Shown here piece by piece: positions 18,324 through 27,123 of a stretch of 64,000 bases of DNA; the stretch's first letter is position 1, and each line of letters starts with the position of its first letter. The translations under genes were made by a program, and so were the position numbers. The notes beneath the pieces are model-generated. The model saw only the letters and a program-made list of their open reading frames with translations, did not search any database and was not told the DNA's origin. The stretch covers positions 177,386 through 241,385 of the forward strand of contig NZ_MUHA01000010.1 in NCBI RefSeq assembly GCF_002217355.1, written 5' to 3'. The stretch comes from Flavobacterium oncorhynchi (lineage in GTDB: Bacteria; Bacteroidota; Bacteroidia; Flavobacteriales; Flavobacteriaceae).

Positions 18324-19175
18324 CTATTCTCTGGACAAATCTGCTACGATAGATATTCCAACATTTTCACGAAAAGCTGTTGGTGTAATTCCAGTATGTT
18401 TTTTAAAATAACGGCTAAAATAATTCTCATCATCAAAATTCAATTCAGCTGCTATTTCTTTCATACTCTTATAAGTCAGATGAATTAACTTTTTAGATTC
18501 AAGTATTACTCTTTCATGAATTAATGTCGAAGGTGTTTTTAAGAAATACTGCTTGCAGATCTTCGAAAAATTATTGGGCGAAATTCCCATTTTTGCGGCA
18601 TAAAAAGAGGGCTGTCTTTCTTTATGAAAATTATTTTCCAGCAGTTCCTTAAAATTCATCAGCGGATGATGTGCATTCTTTTCTGCTTCGATGCTGTTAT
18701 CTTTAGATTTAATTTTACTGCATAACGCCAGAATCAATTGTAAATATGCTTTTACAACCGCTGCAGCATACGTATTCGACTCTTGAAGCTCGATTATCAT
18801 TTTTCTTAAGATGTTGTCAATTTCAGTATAGTCTTCTTGCTCAAGATTTATAAAAGTCTGCTGATAAATATTATTAAACAAAAGTCCATTGCAGGCGACT
18901 TCTTTTTTATGGTATTCAATACAATAAAAATCGCCGTGAAACTGCAGTTTCTTTACTTTAATTGGAGATTCAGATTCAAAATAAACCATTTGATATGGAG
19001 TTGAAAACAATACAATTTTGCCATTAAAAGAGTACTTTACCAAATCTACGCTTACTTTCCCATTGCCTTCAAAAAGAAATATAGTATAGAGCGGCGAACT
19101 GCCTAAACGGTTAATATCATCTGTAGTACATTCCTGAACTGAACAGCCTTTTTGATTATTTTCTTTATCTTTCAT
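18324..19175 (-). CDS. AraC-family transcriptional regulator
   Basis: 283 residues from the ATG at 19175; an upstream in-frame TTG at 19193 adds only six residues and is less likely. Residues 1-180 form a cupin-like sensing domain with no recognised signature. The C-terminal 100 residues hold two helix-turn-helix motifs: YAAKMGISPNNFSKICKQYF and MKEIAAELNFDDENYFSRYF, then KKHTGITPTAFRE. It probably controls the DUF417 gene downstream, an arrangement like the E. coli rcl genes; no rcl-type cysteine sensor pair can be assigned from sequence alone. Confidence 0.85.
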   Translation of the reverse strand: MKDKENNQKGCSVQECTTDDINRLGSSPLYTIFLFEGNGKVSVDLVKYSFNGKIVLFSTPYQMVYFESESPIKVKKLQFHGDFYCIEYHKKEVACNGLLFNNIYQQTFINLEQEDYTEIDNILRKMIIELQESNTYAAAVVKAYLQLILALCSKIKSKDNSIEAEKNAHHPLMNFKELLENNFHKERQPSFYAAKMGISPNNFSKICKQYFLKTPSTLIHERVILESKKLIHLTYKSMKEIAAELNFDDENYFSRYFKKHTGITPTAFRENVGISIVADLSRE

Positions 19176-19303
19176 TGATGATTTATACTGCAAATTCTAT
19201 TTGCTGTTTTAAGCAGTACTCAAAGTTAGAGTATTATTTTGGGGAACTGACTTTTAAAGAATAGAAAAGAATAGGTCGATCAATGCTGTTTTTTTTAAAT
19301 TTC

Positions 19304-19331
19304 TTGTCATAGATTAAGTCTACTAAGTTTT
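19304..19331 (+). promoter_or_regulatory. Weak promoter candidate for the small GNAT gene
   Basis: TTG (19304-19306), 17-nt spacer and TAAGTTTT (19324-19331), one mismatch from TAnnTTTG. It lies 36 nt upstream of the ATG at 19368. Confidence 0.35.
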
Positions 19332-19367
19332 ATACTTACTAATTTTACAATACTAAAAAAAACAATT

Positions 19368-19661
19368 ATGGAATATACAGTTATAAACAACGAAAAAGAC
19401 AAACGTTTTGAGATTCACGTAGATGGACATATGGCGTTTGAACAATATAAATTATTCGATGGCGGTATTGCCTATATTCATACTGAGGTTCCGCCAGAAT
19501 TATCTGGACAAGGATTAGCGGCTTACATCGCAAAATATGTTTTGGATTACGCAGAAGAAAATCATCTTAAAGTAAAACCCTATTGTCCTTACATAAAAGC
19601 TTACATCGACAAACATCCAGAATATCAAGCTAATTCATTATTTCATAATAAAGAATTATAA
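19368..19661 (+). CDS. Small GNAT-like N-acetyltransferase (YjdJ/COG2388 type)
   Basis: 97-residue minimal acetyltransferase-fold protein. It has the family features of a short N-terminal beta sheet (RFEIHVDGHMAFEQYKLFDGGIAYIHTEV), the acetyl-CoA loop ELSGQGLAAYIAKYVLDYA, and the C-terminal KVKPYCPYIKAYIDKHPEY with the PYCPY signature. Substrates of this family are mostly unknown. It is monocistronic and ends just before a strong hairpin terminator. Confidence 0.85.
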   Translation: MEYTVINNEKDKRFEIHVDGHMAFEQYKLFDGGIAYIHTEVPPELSGQGLAAYIAKYVLDYAEENHLKVKPYCPYIKAYIDKHPEYQANSLFHNKEL

Positions 19662-19673
19662 AACTGATAAAAC

Positions 19674-19708
19674 AAAAAAAAAGACTACTCAACCGAGTAG
19701 TCTTTTTT
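19674..19708. terminator. Bidirectional hairpin terminator
   Basis: Perfect 10-bp stem AAGACTACTC (19681-19690) / GAGTAGTCTT (19695-19704) with loop AACC. An A-run on one side and a T-run on the other suit both the GNAT gene (+) and the convergent gene at 19729 (-). Confidence 0.88.
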
Positions 19709-19728
19709 ATATAACTGCTAAACGGCTT

Positions 19729-20034
19729 TTAAGCCATAAATAGTGCATGTTTATTATAATTGTACAGAACCTTATCATAAGGTACATAAAGTGACGTTAT
19801 CTTCTCTGATACTTCATTAAACTTGATTCCATTATGTTTTCTAAACAAGTAAATTTCTTTCAAGCAATTCGACAGACTTTGATGAATTGAAGTTGTAAAA
19901 GTTGGCAGTTTATTATCTCCTACTAATAAATCAATTTGATAATTAGAGCTGCTTTTTGACAAGTTGTTACCAATAATTCTTATTGTAAAAGTAGTCGCTT
20001 TTCCGTGTTGTTCACCTTGATATTGTAATACCAT
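19729..20034 (-). CDS. Hypothetical protein
   Basis: 101 residues from ATG 20034; no family recognised and no signal peptide or membrane segment. The first half reads like a beta-rich domain (MVLQYQGEQHGKATTFTIRI) and the second half is helical (SLSNCLKEIYLFRKHNG). A TAAATTTG element on the minus strand (20120-20127) could be its -7 box, with no well-spaced -33 box. It is followed by the bidirectional terminator, which supports it being a real transcription unit. The 256 nt upstream hold nothing else I can identify. Confidence 0.6.
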   Translation of the reverse strand: MVLQYQGEQHGKATTFTIRIIGNNLSKSSSNYQIDLLVGDNKLPTFTTSIHQSLSNCLKEIYLFRKHNGIKFNEVSEKITSLYVPYDKVLYNYNKHALFMA

Positions 20035-20290
20035 AATTTTATAATTAAAAAGGTTATATGTTTTCTCTTTACTCTTATTTAAAGTTATGAAAAAAAATGA
20101 CTGTTTTAAAAATTAACATCAAATTTATTTGACAAAATTAAAACAATAAAAATAACTGCAATGCCTTTTAACAATTCATAAACTCAAAAAATTAAATAAA
20201 AAAAAACGTAAAGAATTACGGTTTTTCGGCAATTAACTAAATATATTTAATCAACTTTTTTCAACGAGTAAAATTCATTCATAAGCACGA

Positions 20291-21076
20291 TTAATTTGCG
20301 ATAATATTTTCAAGTGTTTTTTCTTCTATTAAATCTAATAAAAATGGATTTCCATCTTCATCAAACATTGTCATATTCAACGAATCCAACAAGGTTAATT
20401 TTTTTGAAACAGCTCCTTTAAATTTATTGTACGAAAGATTCATCTCTGACAAATTCTTTAATTTCTCCAGTTCTTCAGGAATTTCACCATCAAAACTGTT
20501 ATTAAATAAACTTAGGTTTTGTAAAGCATTTAAATTCAATATCTCTTTACTCAAATTTCCAGAGAATTTATTACTGTTTAAAAGCAATACTTTTAAGGTT
20601 GTAATCGTGTATATTGAACCAGGCAATTGTCCTTCAATTTGATTGTCGAACAATGAAAGTATTTCTAACTTTTTTAAACTCCCAAAACTTAAAGGCAATT
20701 CACCAGATATTTTATTCGATGAAATGTCTAGAACTTCAAGTTCTTTAAAGCTATTTACTTCATTTGGTAATGTTCCTTCTAATTTATTTTTATGCAGATC
20801 AATCCTTTCTAAATTGACTAAATCAAAAAATTCAATGGGTAATTCTCCTTGCAGATTATTGTCTGGTAAATTGAGCGCCGCTACTTTTCCATCTTCTATT
20901 TCAACACCATACCAAGTCGAGACCGAAAGTGATAAATCCCACTTTATTTTCCAATGCGAGCCATTTGTAGCATGATAAAATTTTAGTAACGCTTCTTTCT
21001 CTTTATCTGAAACAGTATCTGCAAAACTATTTAGAGAAAAAACAAGCATTAAAAAAAGTGTGGTTAAGCTTTTCAT
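20291..21076 (-). CDS. Secreted leucine-rich-repeat protein
   Basis: 261 residues with a signal peptide (MKSLTTLFLMLVFSLNSFA, cleavage about residue 19). A cap region with ALLKFYHATNGSHWK and VSTWYGVEIEDGKV comes next, typical of plant-like LRR proteins in bacteria. Residues 65-235 carry about seven 24-residue repeats of the L..L..L.L..N.L.G.IP form (LDISSNKISGELP, LSLFDNQIEGQLP). Such domains bind proteins or glycans; no catalytic domain or type IX C-terminal sorting domain is evident. It is monocistronic. Confidence 0.85.
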   Translation of the reverse strand: MKSLTTLFLMLVFSLNSFADTVSDKEKEALLKFYHATNGSHWKIKWDLSLSVSTWYGVEIEDGKVAALNLPDNNLQGELPIEFFDLVNLERIDLHKNKLEGTLPNEVNSFKELEVLDISSNKISGELPLSFGSLKKLEILSLFDNQIEGQLPGSIYTITTLKVLLLNSNKFSGNLSKEILNLNALQNLSLFNNSFDGEIPEELEKLKNLSEMNLSYNKFKGAVSKKLTLLDSLNMTMFDEDGNPFLLDLIEEKTLENIIAN

Positions 21077-21262
21077 AACTAATTTGGGGAATTAGGTTTT
21101 TCTATTTTCAAAATTAAGAAATTACTAGATATAAAGCATATATTGTCGATAAAGTGTTGATAAATAAAGAATACGTATTACTTTTACTACTTATTTAACT
21201 CTTAACAACGTAATCATTTTTTAACTAATTTTGAATCAACTAATTATAAAAAACCTCATAAT

Positions 21263-21751
21263 ATGGAAATTCACTTCTCTGCGCTTTTACTAGCCGCAAT
21301 TGTCACATTGGTAGTTGGTTTTATTTGGTACCATCCTAAAGTATTTGGTACAATTTGGATGAAAGAAAATAATTTTACCGAAGATGATCTTAAAACTGGA
21401 AATATGCTCAAGATATTTGGGTTTACTTATATTTTCTCTTTAATGATTACCGTAATATTAATGGGATTAACCATTCATCAATCTGGAGCCGTAGGAATGG
21501 TTGGCGGTCCGCCTTTGATTGATGCTGCAAAACCATCATTTAAAGCTTTTATGGCCGATTATGGTACTGCGTATCGTACATTCAAACACGGTGCACTTCA
21601 TGGGTTTATGTCAGGCTTATTCTTTGCGCTTCCAATTGTTGGAATTAATGGTTTATTTGAAAGAAAGTCTTGGAAATATATTTTCATTCATGCAGGTTAT
21701 TGGATGGTCACACTTGCTTTAATGGGCGGTATTATCTGCGGATTTGCATAA
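21263..21751 (+). CDS. DUF1761 family membrane protein
   Basis: 162 residues with four predicted membrane helices. The N-terminus matches DUF1761: LLAAIVTLVVGFIWYHPKVFG followed by W..E..F. Then come FTYIFSLMITVILMGLTI, a loop, GALHGFMSGLFFALPIVG and the last helix GYWMVTLALMGGIICGFA. The function of the family is unknown. A TAATTTTG element at 21226-21233 may be the -7 box. A strong terminator follows. Confidence 0.82.
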   Translation: MEIHFSALLLAAIVTLVVGFIWYHPKVFGTIWMKENNFTEDDLKTGNMLKIFGFTYIFSLMITVILMGLTIHQSGAVGMVGGPPLIDAAKPSFKAFMADYGTAYRTFKHGALHGFMSGLFFALPIVGINGLFERKSWKYIFIHAGYWMVTLALMGGIICGFA

Positions 21752-21764
21752 ATAACAAATAACT

Positions 21765-21799
21765 AACCCGTTTGAAAAAGTAAATTCAAACGGGTTTTT
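21765..21799 (+). terminator. Rho-independent terminator after the DUF1761 gene
   Basis: Perfect 12-bp stem AACCCGTTTGAA (21765-21776) with TTCAAACGGGTT (21785-21796), 8-nt loop, then a T tract. Confidence 0.88.
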
Positions 21800-21820
21800 C
21801 TTAATAATAACTTAAAGCAA

Positions 21821-21850
21821 TTGAGTTATTATAAAAATTATCTAATTTTG
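21821..21850 (+). promoter_or_regulatory. Promoter TTG-N19-TAATTTTG
   Basis: TTG at 21821-21823, 19-nt spacer, and a perfect TAnnTTTG (TAATTTTG, 21843-21850). It is 19 nt upstream of the TTG start at 21870 and supports that start over internal ATGs. Confidence 0.65.
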
Positions 21851-21869
21851 AACAAATTAGCACTCTCTT

Positions 21870-23015
21870 TTGAATACAACTTATTCTTTTCAAATTTACA
21901 ACAGCACATCATTACTGCCTTTAGAATGGAACTCGCTGGCTGATAATAACATCTTTTTGACACGGGAATATCTCGAGATACTCGAAAATTCTTCTCCTGT
22001 AAATATGATTTGCCATTTTATTGGAATTTTTGATAAAGAAACTCTTTTAGGAATTGCATTAACTCAATTTTTATTTGCCGAAAAACTAGAATCTTTTGGC
22101 GAACGCGATCAATGCTTGAAAACTTCTGTGCGTAATTTTGCTTTCAAAAACTTTGCATCACATGTTTTATTTGTTGGTAACAATATGCTGACAGGACAAA
22201 ATGCCTTTGCTTTTAGTGCAAATATAAAAGAGGCAAAAGCCATTAAAACACTTCATAAAGCAATTACACAGCTCAAAAAAGATTTAAAATCACAAGGTAA
22301 AAAAGTACATATTACAAGTATAAAGGATTTTACAGCAAAAGAAATTGAGCCTTTGCAAGCTGAATTTAAAAACAATTATACTTTTTCGACTCAGCCCAAT
22401 ATGGTTTTTGAAATCAATAAAAATTGGAAAACTGAACAAGATTATATCGACGCTTTGTCAAAAAAATATCGAGATCAGTATAAGCGGGCTCGAAAAAAAT
22501 CTGAAGGAATTGAAAAGAAAAAAATGTCACTTTCAGATATTCGAAAATATGAAGATGTTATTTATGAGTTGTATTTTCATGTGGCAAGAAATGCGCCTTT
22601 TAATACTTTTTTCTTAGCTCGTAATCATTTTAGCTTTTTTAAAGAAATCATGAAAGATGATTTTTTGCTTTACGGTTATTTTCTAGATGAAAAACTAATT
22701 GGTTTTAATACTTTGATAAAGAATGGAACTGTAATGGATACTTATTTTTTAGGATATGATGAAAGTATTCAACGCGAAAAAATGCTTTATTTAAATATGC
22801 TTTACGACATGATTGCCTATTCCATTAATCAAGGCTTTGAGTCAATTGTATTTGCTAGAACTGCTCTTGAAATTAAAAGTTCTGTTGGTGCAAAACCAGT
22901 AAAAATGTATGGTTTAATTACGCACAGCAATACATTAATCAATCACAATATTGGCAGATTCTTTAATTACCTGGAACCTAAGACGGAATGGCAGGAACGA
23001 AATCCTTTTAAATAG
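21870..23015 (+). CDS. FemAB/GNAT-superfamily peptidoglycan-type acyltransferase-like protein
   Basis: 381 residues, apparently starting at TTG 21870: the promoter sits just upstream and the N-terminal YNSTSLLPLEWNSLADNN...EYLEILE block is characteristic of this group, while the first internal ATG comes 47 residues later. The second half has the acyl-CoA or aminoacyl transferase fold (about 190-360), with YRDQYKRARKKSEGI, a lysine-rich helix, FFLARNHFSFFKEIM and GYFLDEKLIGFNTLI. Cytoplasmic. The natural substrate is not known; peptidoglycan or lipid amide transfer is possible by family. Confidence 0.68.
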   Translation: MNTTYSFQIYNSTSLLPLEWNSLADNNIFLTREYLEILENSSPVNMICHFIGIFDKETLLGIALTQFLFAEKLESFGERDQCLKTSVRNFAFKNFASHVLFVGNNMLTGQNAFAFSANIKEAKAIKTLHKAITQLKKDLKSQGKKVHITSIKDFTAKEIEPLQAEFKNNYTFSTQPNMVFEINKNWKTEQDYIDALSKKYRDQYKRARKKSEGIEKKKMSLSDIRKYEDVIYELYFHVARNAPFNTFFLARNHFSFFKEIMKDDFLLYGYFLDEKLIGFNTLIKNGTVMDTYFLGYDESIQREKMLYLNMLYDMIAYSINQGFESIVFARTALEIKSSVGAKPVKMYGLITHSNTLINHNIGRFFNYLEPKTEWQERNPFK

Positions 23016-23047
23016 TCATAAAAACTTTGGCAAAGCTCAATTTTCAC

Positions 23048-23917
23048 TTATGGAATTGCTATTTTCATCTGCTTATGCAAAATATGAACTTCTAGATTAG
23101 TCTGTGCTCCACAATATTCACCATCAATCTGAAAATTGACTGGATAGTCTGTTTTTATCGTTGCTTTATCTGTTGAAATAATAACAATATCATCAGAATC
23201 AATTGGCATATTACCTGTAATAATTTTTCCGATCAACAATAAATCGAGACTTTTTAAAATTACTAATTCAAATTTCCCGTCATTCATTGCACCATTCGGA
23301 TTAATGACTACTCCTGTTCCATACTTTTGTGAATTGGCAATTACAAGCATTCTTGCTGTATGTTCAACTTCTTCATTATTCGCCAAAATAGTTGCAATAA
23401 AAGGTTCTTCTGATTCTTTTAGAGCCGAAAACGCCTGCAAGGCATATCCCCAAAAACCTCTCAAATCACTTTGTTCATAGTTTTTGACCAAATTAGCATT
23501 TAAACCAAGATCGCTTAAATGAATACTTTTTTTACCGTTTATACAAATCATATCCATCTCGATATAATGGTGCAAAAACGCAATTCTGAGATTCTCTTCG
23601 ATACTTGATGGTAAGTTTAAATCGACTGAAAGACCATTCGCAGAACCTGCGGGTAAAATGCCAAGAATTATATCATATTGCTCCATTGCTTCGGCTACCA
23701 TTTTAATGGTTCCGTCACCTCCAGCTATAATAATTCGTTCTGGATTATATTGATTGTATAGTGTTTGTATTTCTTTTAAATCATTTTTTCCTGTGGTTTC
23801 ATAAACCTTCAAATCAAAATGATTTACTGCTGCAAATTCTCTAACAGCATCGATTAAATCTGTTTTATCAAGATCTCCAGAAATAGGATTTACAACAAAT
23901 AGTATATTCTTTTTCAA
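23048..23917 (-). CDS. Diacylglycerol/lipid kinase family protein (YegS/DgkB-like)
   Basis: 289 residues; starts at TTG 23917, as the family N-terminus KKNILFVVNPISG follows immediately and no ATG is available. The DAGK catalytic domain has the nucleotide loop IIAGGDGTIKMV and the LPAGSANGLSVDL motif; a C-terminal beta domain contains NPNGAMNDGKFELVIL and the FQIDGEY strand. It would phosphorylate diacylglycerol or a related lipid. It diverges from an App1-like phosphatase gene 63 nt away, a possible kinase/phosphatase pair on the same lipid. Confidence 0.85.
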   Translation of the reverse strand: MKKNILFVVNPISGDLDKTDLIDAVREFAAVNHFDLKVYETTGKNDLKEIQTLYNQYNPERIIIAGGDGTIKMVAEAMEQYDIILGILPAGSANGLSVDLNLPSSIEENLRIAFLHHYIEMDMICINGKKSIHLSDLGLNANLVKNYEQSDLRGFWGYALQAFSALKESEEPFIATILANNEEVEHTARMLVIANSQKYGTGVVINPNGAMNDGKFELVILKSLDLLLIGKIITGNMPIDSDDIVIISTDKATIKTDYPVNFQIDGEYCGAQTNLEVHILHKQMKIAIP

Positions 23918-23980
23918 AATTTTATTTTTAAAACCAATTAAAATAATTAATTTACAGTACTCTATAAAAGTACGGAATTA

Positions 23981-24940
23981 ATGAAACCAATTTTACAATT
24001 ATATCGAGGTTATGCCAATGAAGAAGAATTAATTGTAATGGGGCATGTCTTTAAAAGAACTTACGACTACGATTTTCAGAAAAAAAACTTCAAAAATGCC
24101 AGCTCAATTATCAATCAGTTTAGGATAAAAACACTTGAAAATTTTGATGTTTATTTAAAATACGGTAACCAAGAGATTCATACCAAAACACTGGATGATG
24201 GCTATTTTAAATTTTGCATTCCGCTTGAAAAAGAAACACATTTTGGATGGATCGAATATGAAGTAAGCATAAAATACGATACGGAAATTATTGTTTCAAA
24301 AGCAAATTTCATTAGACCGCATAAAGGAAATCTAGGAATCATTTCTGATATTGATGATACTTTTTTGATTTCGCATACTCAGAATATCTTTAGGAAAATA
24401 TATATTTTACTCTTTAAAAATGTAAACGACCGCCGAGTATTCAAGGATGTTGTATCGCATTATCAAGCATTAAGTTCTGCCGGACGTCATAATACTGAAG
24501 GCGAAAATGCTTTTTTCTTTATCTCAAGCAGTGAATGGAATTTGTACCGATTTATTGTAAAATTTGCCAAAATACACCATTTACCGAGAGCCGTAATTCT
24601 ATTAAAAGATATTAAACGAAGTCTTACTGACTTTTTTATGAGCGGACGCGGTAATCATGATCATAAATTTGATAAAATAAAACACGTTTTAGAATTCTAT
24701 CCCAATCTTAAATATGTATTATTGGGCGACGATTCGCAGCAGGATCCTGTTTTATATGAACGAATTTGTAAAATTTTCCCCGTTACTGTAGTTGCTGTTT
24801 ACATAAGACAAACTGGTAAATCTCAGAAGAGTGAAGTAAAAAAAGTGATGCAAAATTTAGAATCTCTCAATGTTGCCATTTGCTATTTTAAGGAAAGCAG
24901 CGAAGCAATTGCTCATTCTAAATCTATTGGGATTATTTAA
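23981..24940 (+). CDS. App1-like (DUF2183) phosphatidate phosphatase domain protein
   Basis: 319 residues from ATG 23981. Residues 1-115 form a beta-sandwich (GYANEEELIVMGHVF, LDDGYFKFCI). Residues 120-300 form a HAD-like phosphatase domain with the catalytic ISDIDDT, FISSSEWNLY and LLGDDSQQDPVLYE. Yeast App1, with the same catalytic domain, dephosphorylates phosphatidate. A role in lipid turnover opposite the divergent lipid kinase is plausible but unproven. Confidence 0.82.
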   Translation: MKPILQLYRGYANEEELIVMGHVFKRTYDYDFQKKNFKNASSIINQFRIKTLENFDVYLKYGNQEIHTKTLDDGYFKFCIPLEKETHFGWIEYEVSIKYDTEIIVSKANFIRPHKGNLGIISDIDDTFLISHTQNIFRKIYILLFKNVNDRRVFKDVVSHYQALSSAGRHNTEGENAFFFISSSEWNLYRFIVKFAKIHHLPRAVILLKDIKRSLTDFFMSGRGNHDHKFDKIKHVLEFYPNLKYVLLGDDSQQDPVLYERICKIFPVTVVAVYIRQTGKSQKSEVKKVMQNLESLNVAICYFKESSEAIAHSKSIGII

Positions 24941-24980
24941 TTTGATTCAGGTTTCAAATTGCCATCTAGACTAGTAAATC

Positions 24981-25098
24981 TAACCGCAAAGCACGCAAAG
25001 TTTTTTGATTTGCGAGATTTTATAAAACACAAAGTTCGCAAAGCTTTGTCAAAAAAACTTTGCGAACTTTGCGTAATCCTTTGTGTGCTTTGCGGTTA
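24981..25098. repeat. Palindromic intergenic repeat, ACCGCAAAGCACGCAAAG type
   Basis: The 20-bp arms at 24981-25000 and 25079-25098 are inverted copies with one mismatch (TAACCGCAAAGCACGCAAAG). An inner inverted pair (CAAAGTTCGCAAAG / CTTTGCGAACTTTG) is nested inside. It lies in the 203-nt gap where the App1 gene (+) and the ABC-F gene (-) converge, and may also end transcription from both sides. Confidence 0.75.
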
Positions 25099-25143
25099 AA
25101 CTCTACGTAAAATATTCAACTCTAAACTTGAAACAATTTTATA

Positions 25144-27057
25144 TTAAGCATTAAAATTGTCAATCTCTTCCTGAACGATCTCCCAATCTAAAAGCAATTG
25201 ATCAAGATCTTGTTTCTTTTTATTATAAGCAGTAAAAAATGAAGCATCTTCGATATGTTTGTCATAATTAGAAGCCAGCATTTTATCATCATGCTGAATA
25301 TCTTTTTCTAATTGTTTGATTTGACTTTCGACTTTACTCAAACGGTTTTGAAGTGCTTTTCCTTTTTTCTGATCTTCGTAAGAAGTTTTATTATTTTCTT
25401 TAGGAGCGGCTGTTTTTACAACATCTTTTTTCTCAACTTCACGCATATTTTCTAAATTACGCTGTTCTAAGAAAAAATTAATATCTCCTAAATATTCTCT
25501 GATTTTTTGATCCTTGAATTCATAAACAATATTCGACATTCCTTGCAAGAAATCCCTGTCGTGAGAAACCAACAATAAAGTTCCACCAAATTTTTGAAGA
25601 GCAGCCTTTAAAACGTTCTTAGATTTAATATCTAAGTGATTCGTAGGCTCATCCATTAACAACACATTGATTGGCTGTAATAATAGTTTACAAAGTGCTA
25701 AACGGTTACGTTCTCCTCCAGAAAGTACTTTTACTTTTTTCTCTACATCGTCGCCACGGAACAAAAACGAACCTAACATATCACGAACTTTAGAGCGATT
25801 TGTATCTGTCGCCGCATCTTCCATGGTTTGAAGCAAAGTAATTTCGCCATCTAAGTATTCCGCTTGATTCTGTGCGAAATAACCCAATTGCACATTATGT
25901 CCTAGTTTGATATTTCCTTGGTACTCAAACTCATTAACCAATGCTTTAATAAAAGTCGATTTTCCTTGTCCGTTTTGACCAACAAAGGCAATTTTACTGC
26001 CTCGTTCAACCAATAAACTAATATCTTTTAAAATCGTTTTATCGCCGTAAGCTTTTGTAACATCTTCTGCTTCAATAACTACTTTTCCAGGTTCTTTTGA
26101 AACTGGAAATGAGATATTCATTACTGAATTGTCATCTTCGTCAACTTCGATTCTTTCAACTTTATCTAACTTTTTAATCAACGATTGCGCCATTGAAGCT
26201 TTTGAGGCTTTTGCACGGAATTTCTCGATTAATTTTTCTGTTTCTTCAATTTTCTTTGCCTGATTTTTTTGCGTTGCTAGTTGCTTTTCGCGAATTTCAT
26301 GACGTAATTCTAAATATTGAGAATATGGTTTATTAAAATCGTATGCTTTTCCTAAAGAGATTTCGATTGTACGGTTTGTAACATTATCAAGGAACATTTT
26401 ATCGTGCGATACAATTACGACAACTCCAGGATAATTACGAAGAAAGTTCTCTAACCAAATGATACTTTCAATATCTAAGTGATTTGTTGGCTCATCCAGA
26501 AGCAATACATCGTTTGCCTGCAAAAGTAATTTTGCTAATTCGATACGCATTCTCCAGCCGCCAGAGAACGTTTCGGTTTGATTATTAAAAACTTCTCTTT
26601 TAAAACCAAGTCCTAAAAGAATTTTCTCTGTATCTCCAACATAATTATAACCTCCTAAAAGATCAAAACGATGTGTATAATCAGATAAATCCTCGATGAT
26701 CTGACTGTATTCTTCACTTTCATAATCAGTTCTGGTAACTAATTGATGATTGATTTCTTCCAGTTTTTTTTCTACAACCTTAATTTCGGTAAAAGCTTCA
26801 TAAGCTTCTTCAAGCACGGTTCTTCCTTGTTCAAAATCAATATCCTGACGCAGAAATCCCATTCTGATATCTTTCTCTTGAGAGATAACTCCTGAATCTG
26901 GAGCAAAATCTCTTGCTAACATTTTTAGCATTGTCGATTTACCAGCTCCGTTTTTACCAACAAGACCTACGCGGTCGCCGGCACCTAAACGAAAAGTAAC
27001 TTCTTCAAATAAATATGTTCCTCCAAAAGAAACCGAAAGATTGTGTATATTAAGCAT
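25144..27057 (-). CDS. ABC-F family ATPase (ribosome-associated, Uup/EttA-like)
   Basis: 637-residue soluble protein with two ABC domains and no membrane segment. The first has Walker A GKNGAGKST, signature FSGGWRMR and Walker B VLLLDEPTNHLD. The second has GQNGQGKST, LSGGERNRL and VLLMDEPTNHLD. A charged linker lies between (about 240-320), and a C-terminal coiled coil (about 560-637, LQNRLSKVESQIKQLEKDI) resembles Uup. ABC-F proteins act on ribosomes to relieve stalling; some give antibiotic protection, but nothing here points to resistance. It is divergent from the DUF983 gene. Confidence 0.92.
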   Translation of the reverse strand: MLNIHNLSVSFGGTYLFEEVTFRLGAGDRVGLVGKNGAGKSTMLKMLARDFAPDSGVISQEKDIRMGFLRQDIDFEQGRTVLEEAYEAFTEIKVVEKKLEEINHQLVTRTDYESEEYSQIIEDLSDYTHRFDLLGGYNYVGDTEKILLGLGFKREVFNNQTETFSGGWRMRIELAKLLLQANDVLLLDEPTNHLDIESIIWLENFLRNYPGVVVIVSHDKMFLDNVTNRTIEISLGKAYDFNKPYSQYLELRHEIREKQLATQKNQAKKIEETEKLIEKFRAKASKASMAQSLIKKLDKVERIEVDEDDNSVMNISFPVSKEPGKVVIEAEDVTKAYGDKTILKDISLLVERGSKIAFVGQNGQGKSTFIKALVNEFEYQGNIKLGHNVQLGYFAQNQAEYLDGEITLLQTMEDAATDTNRSKVRDMLGSFLFRGDDVEKKVKVLSGGERNRLALCKLLLQPINVLLMDEPTNHLDIKSKNVLKAALQKFGGTLLLVSHDRDFLQGMSNIVYEFKDQKIREYLGDINFFLEQRNLENMREVEKKDVVKTAAPKENNKTSYEDQKKGKALQNRLSKVESQIKQLEKDIQHDDKMLASNYDKHIEDASFFTAYNKKKQDLDQLLLDWEIVQEEIDNFNA

Positions 27058-27072
27058 AATTTATGACTATTG

Positions 27073-27106
27073 TTGCAAGCAGTATTCGTACAAAAATGTA
27101 CCTTTG
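27073..27106 (+). promoter_or_regulatory. Promoter TTG-N23-TACCTTTG
   Basis: TTG (27073-27075) and a perfect TAnnTTTG (TACCTTTG, 27099-27106), 23-nt spacer. Transcription would begin near 27112, so the gene must start at ATG 27124 and not at earlier in-frame codons. Confidence 0.6.
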
Positions 27107-27123
27107 TTTTAAATTTTTTGCAA

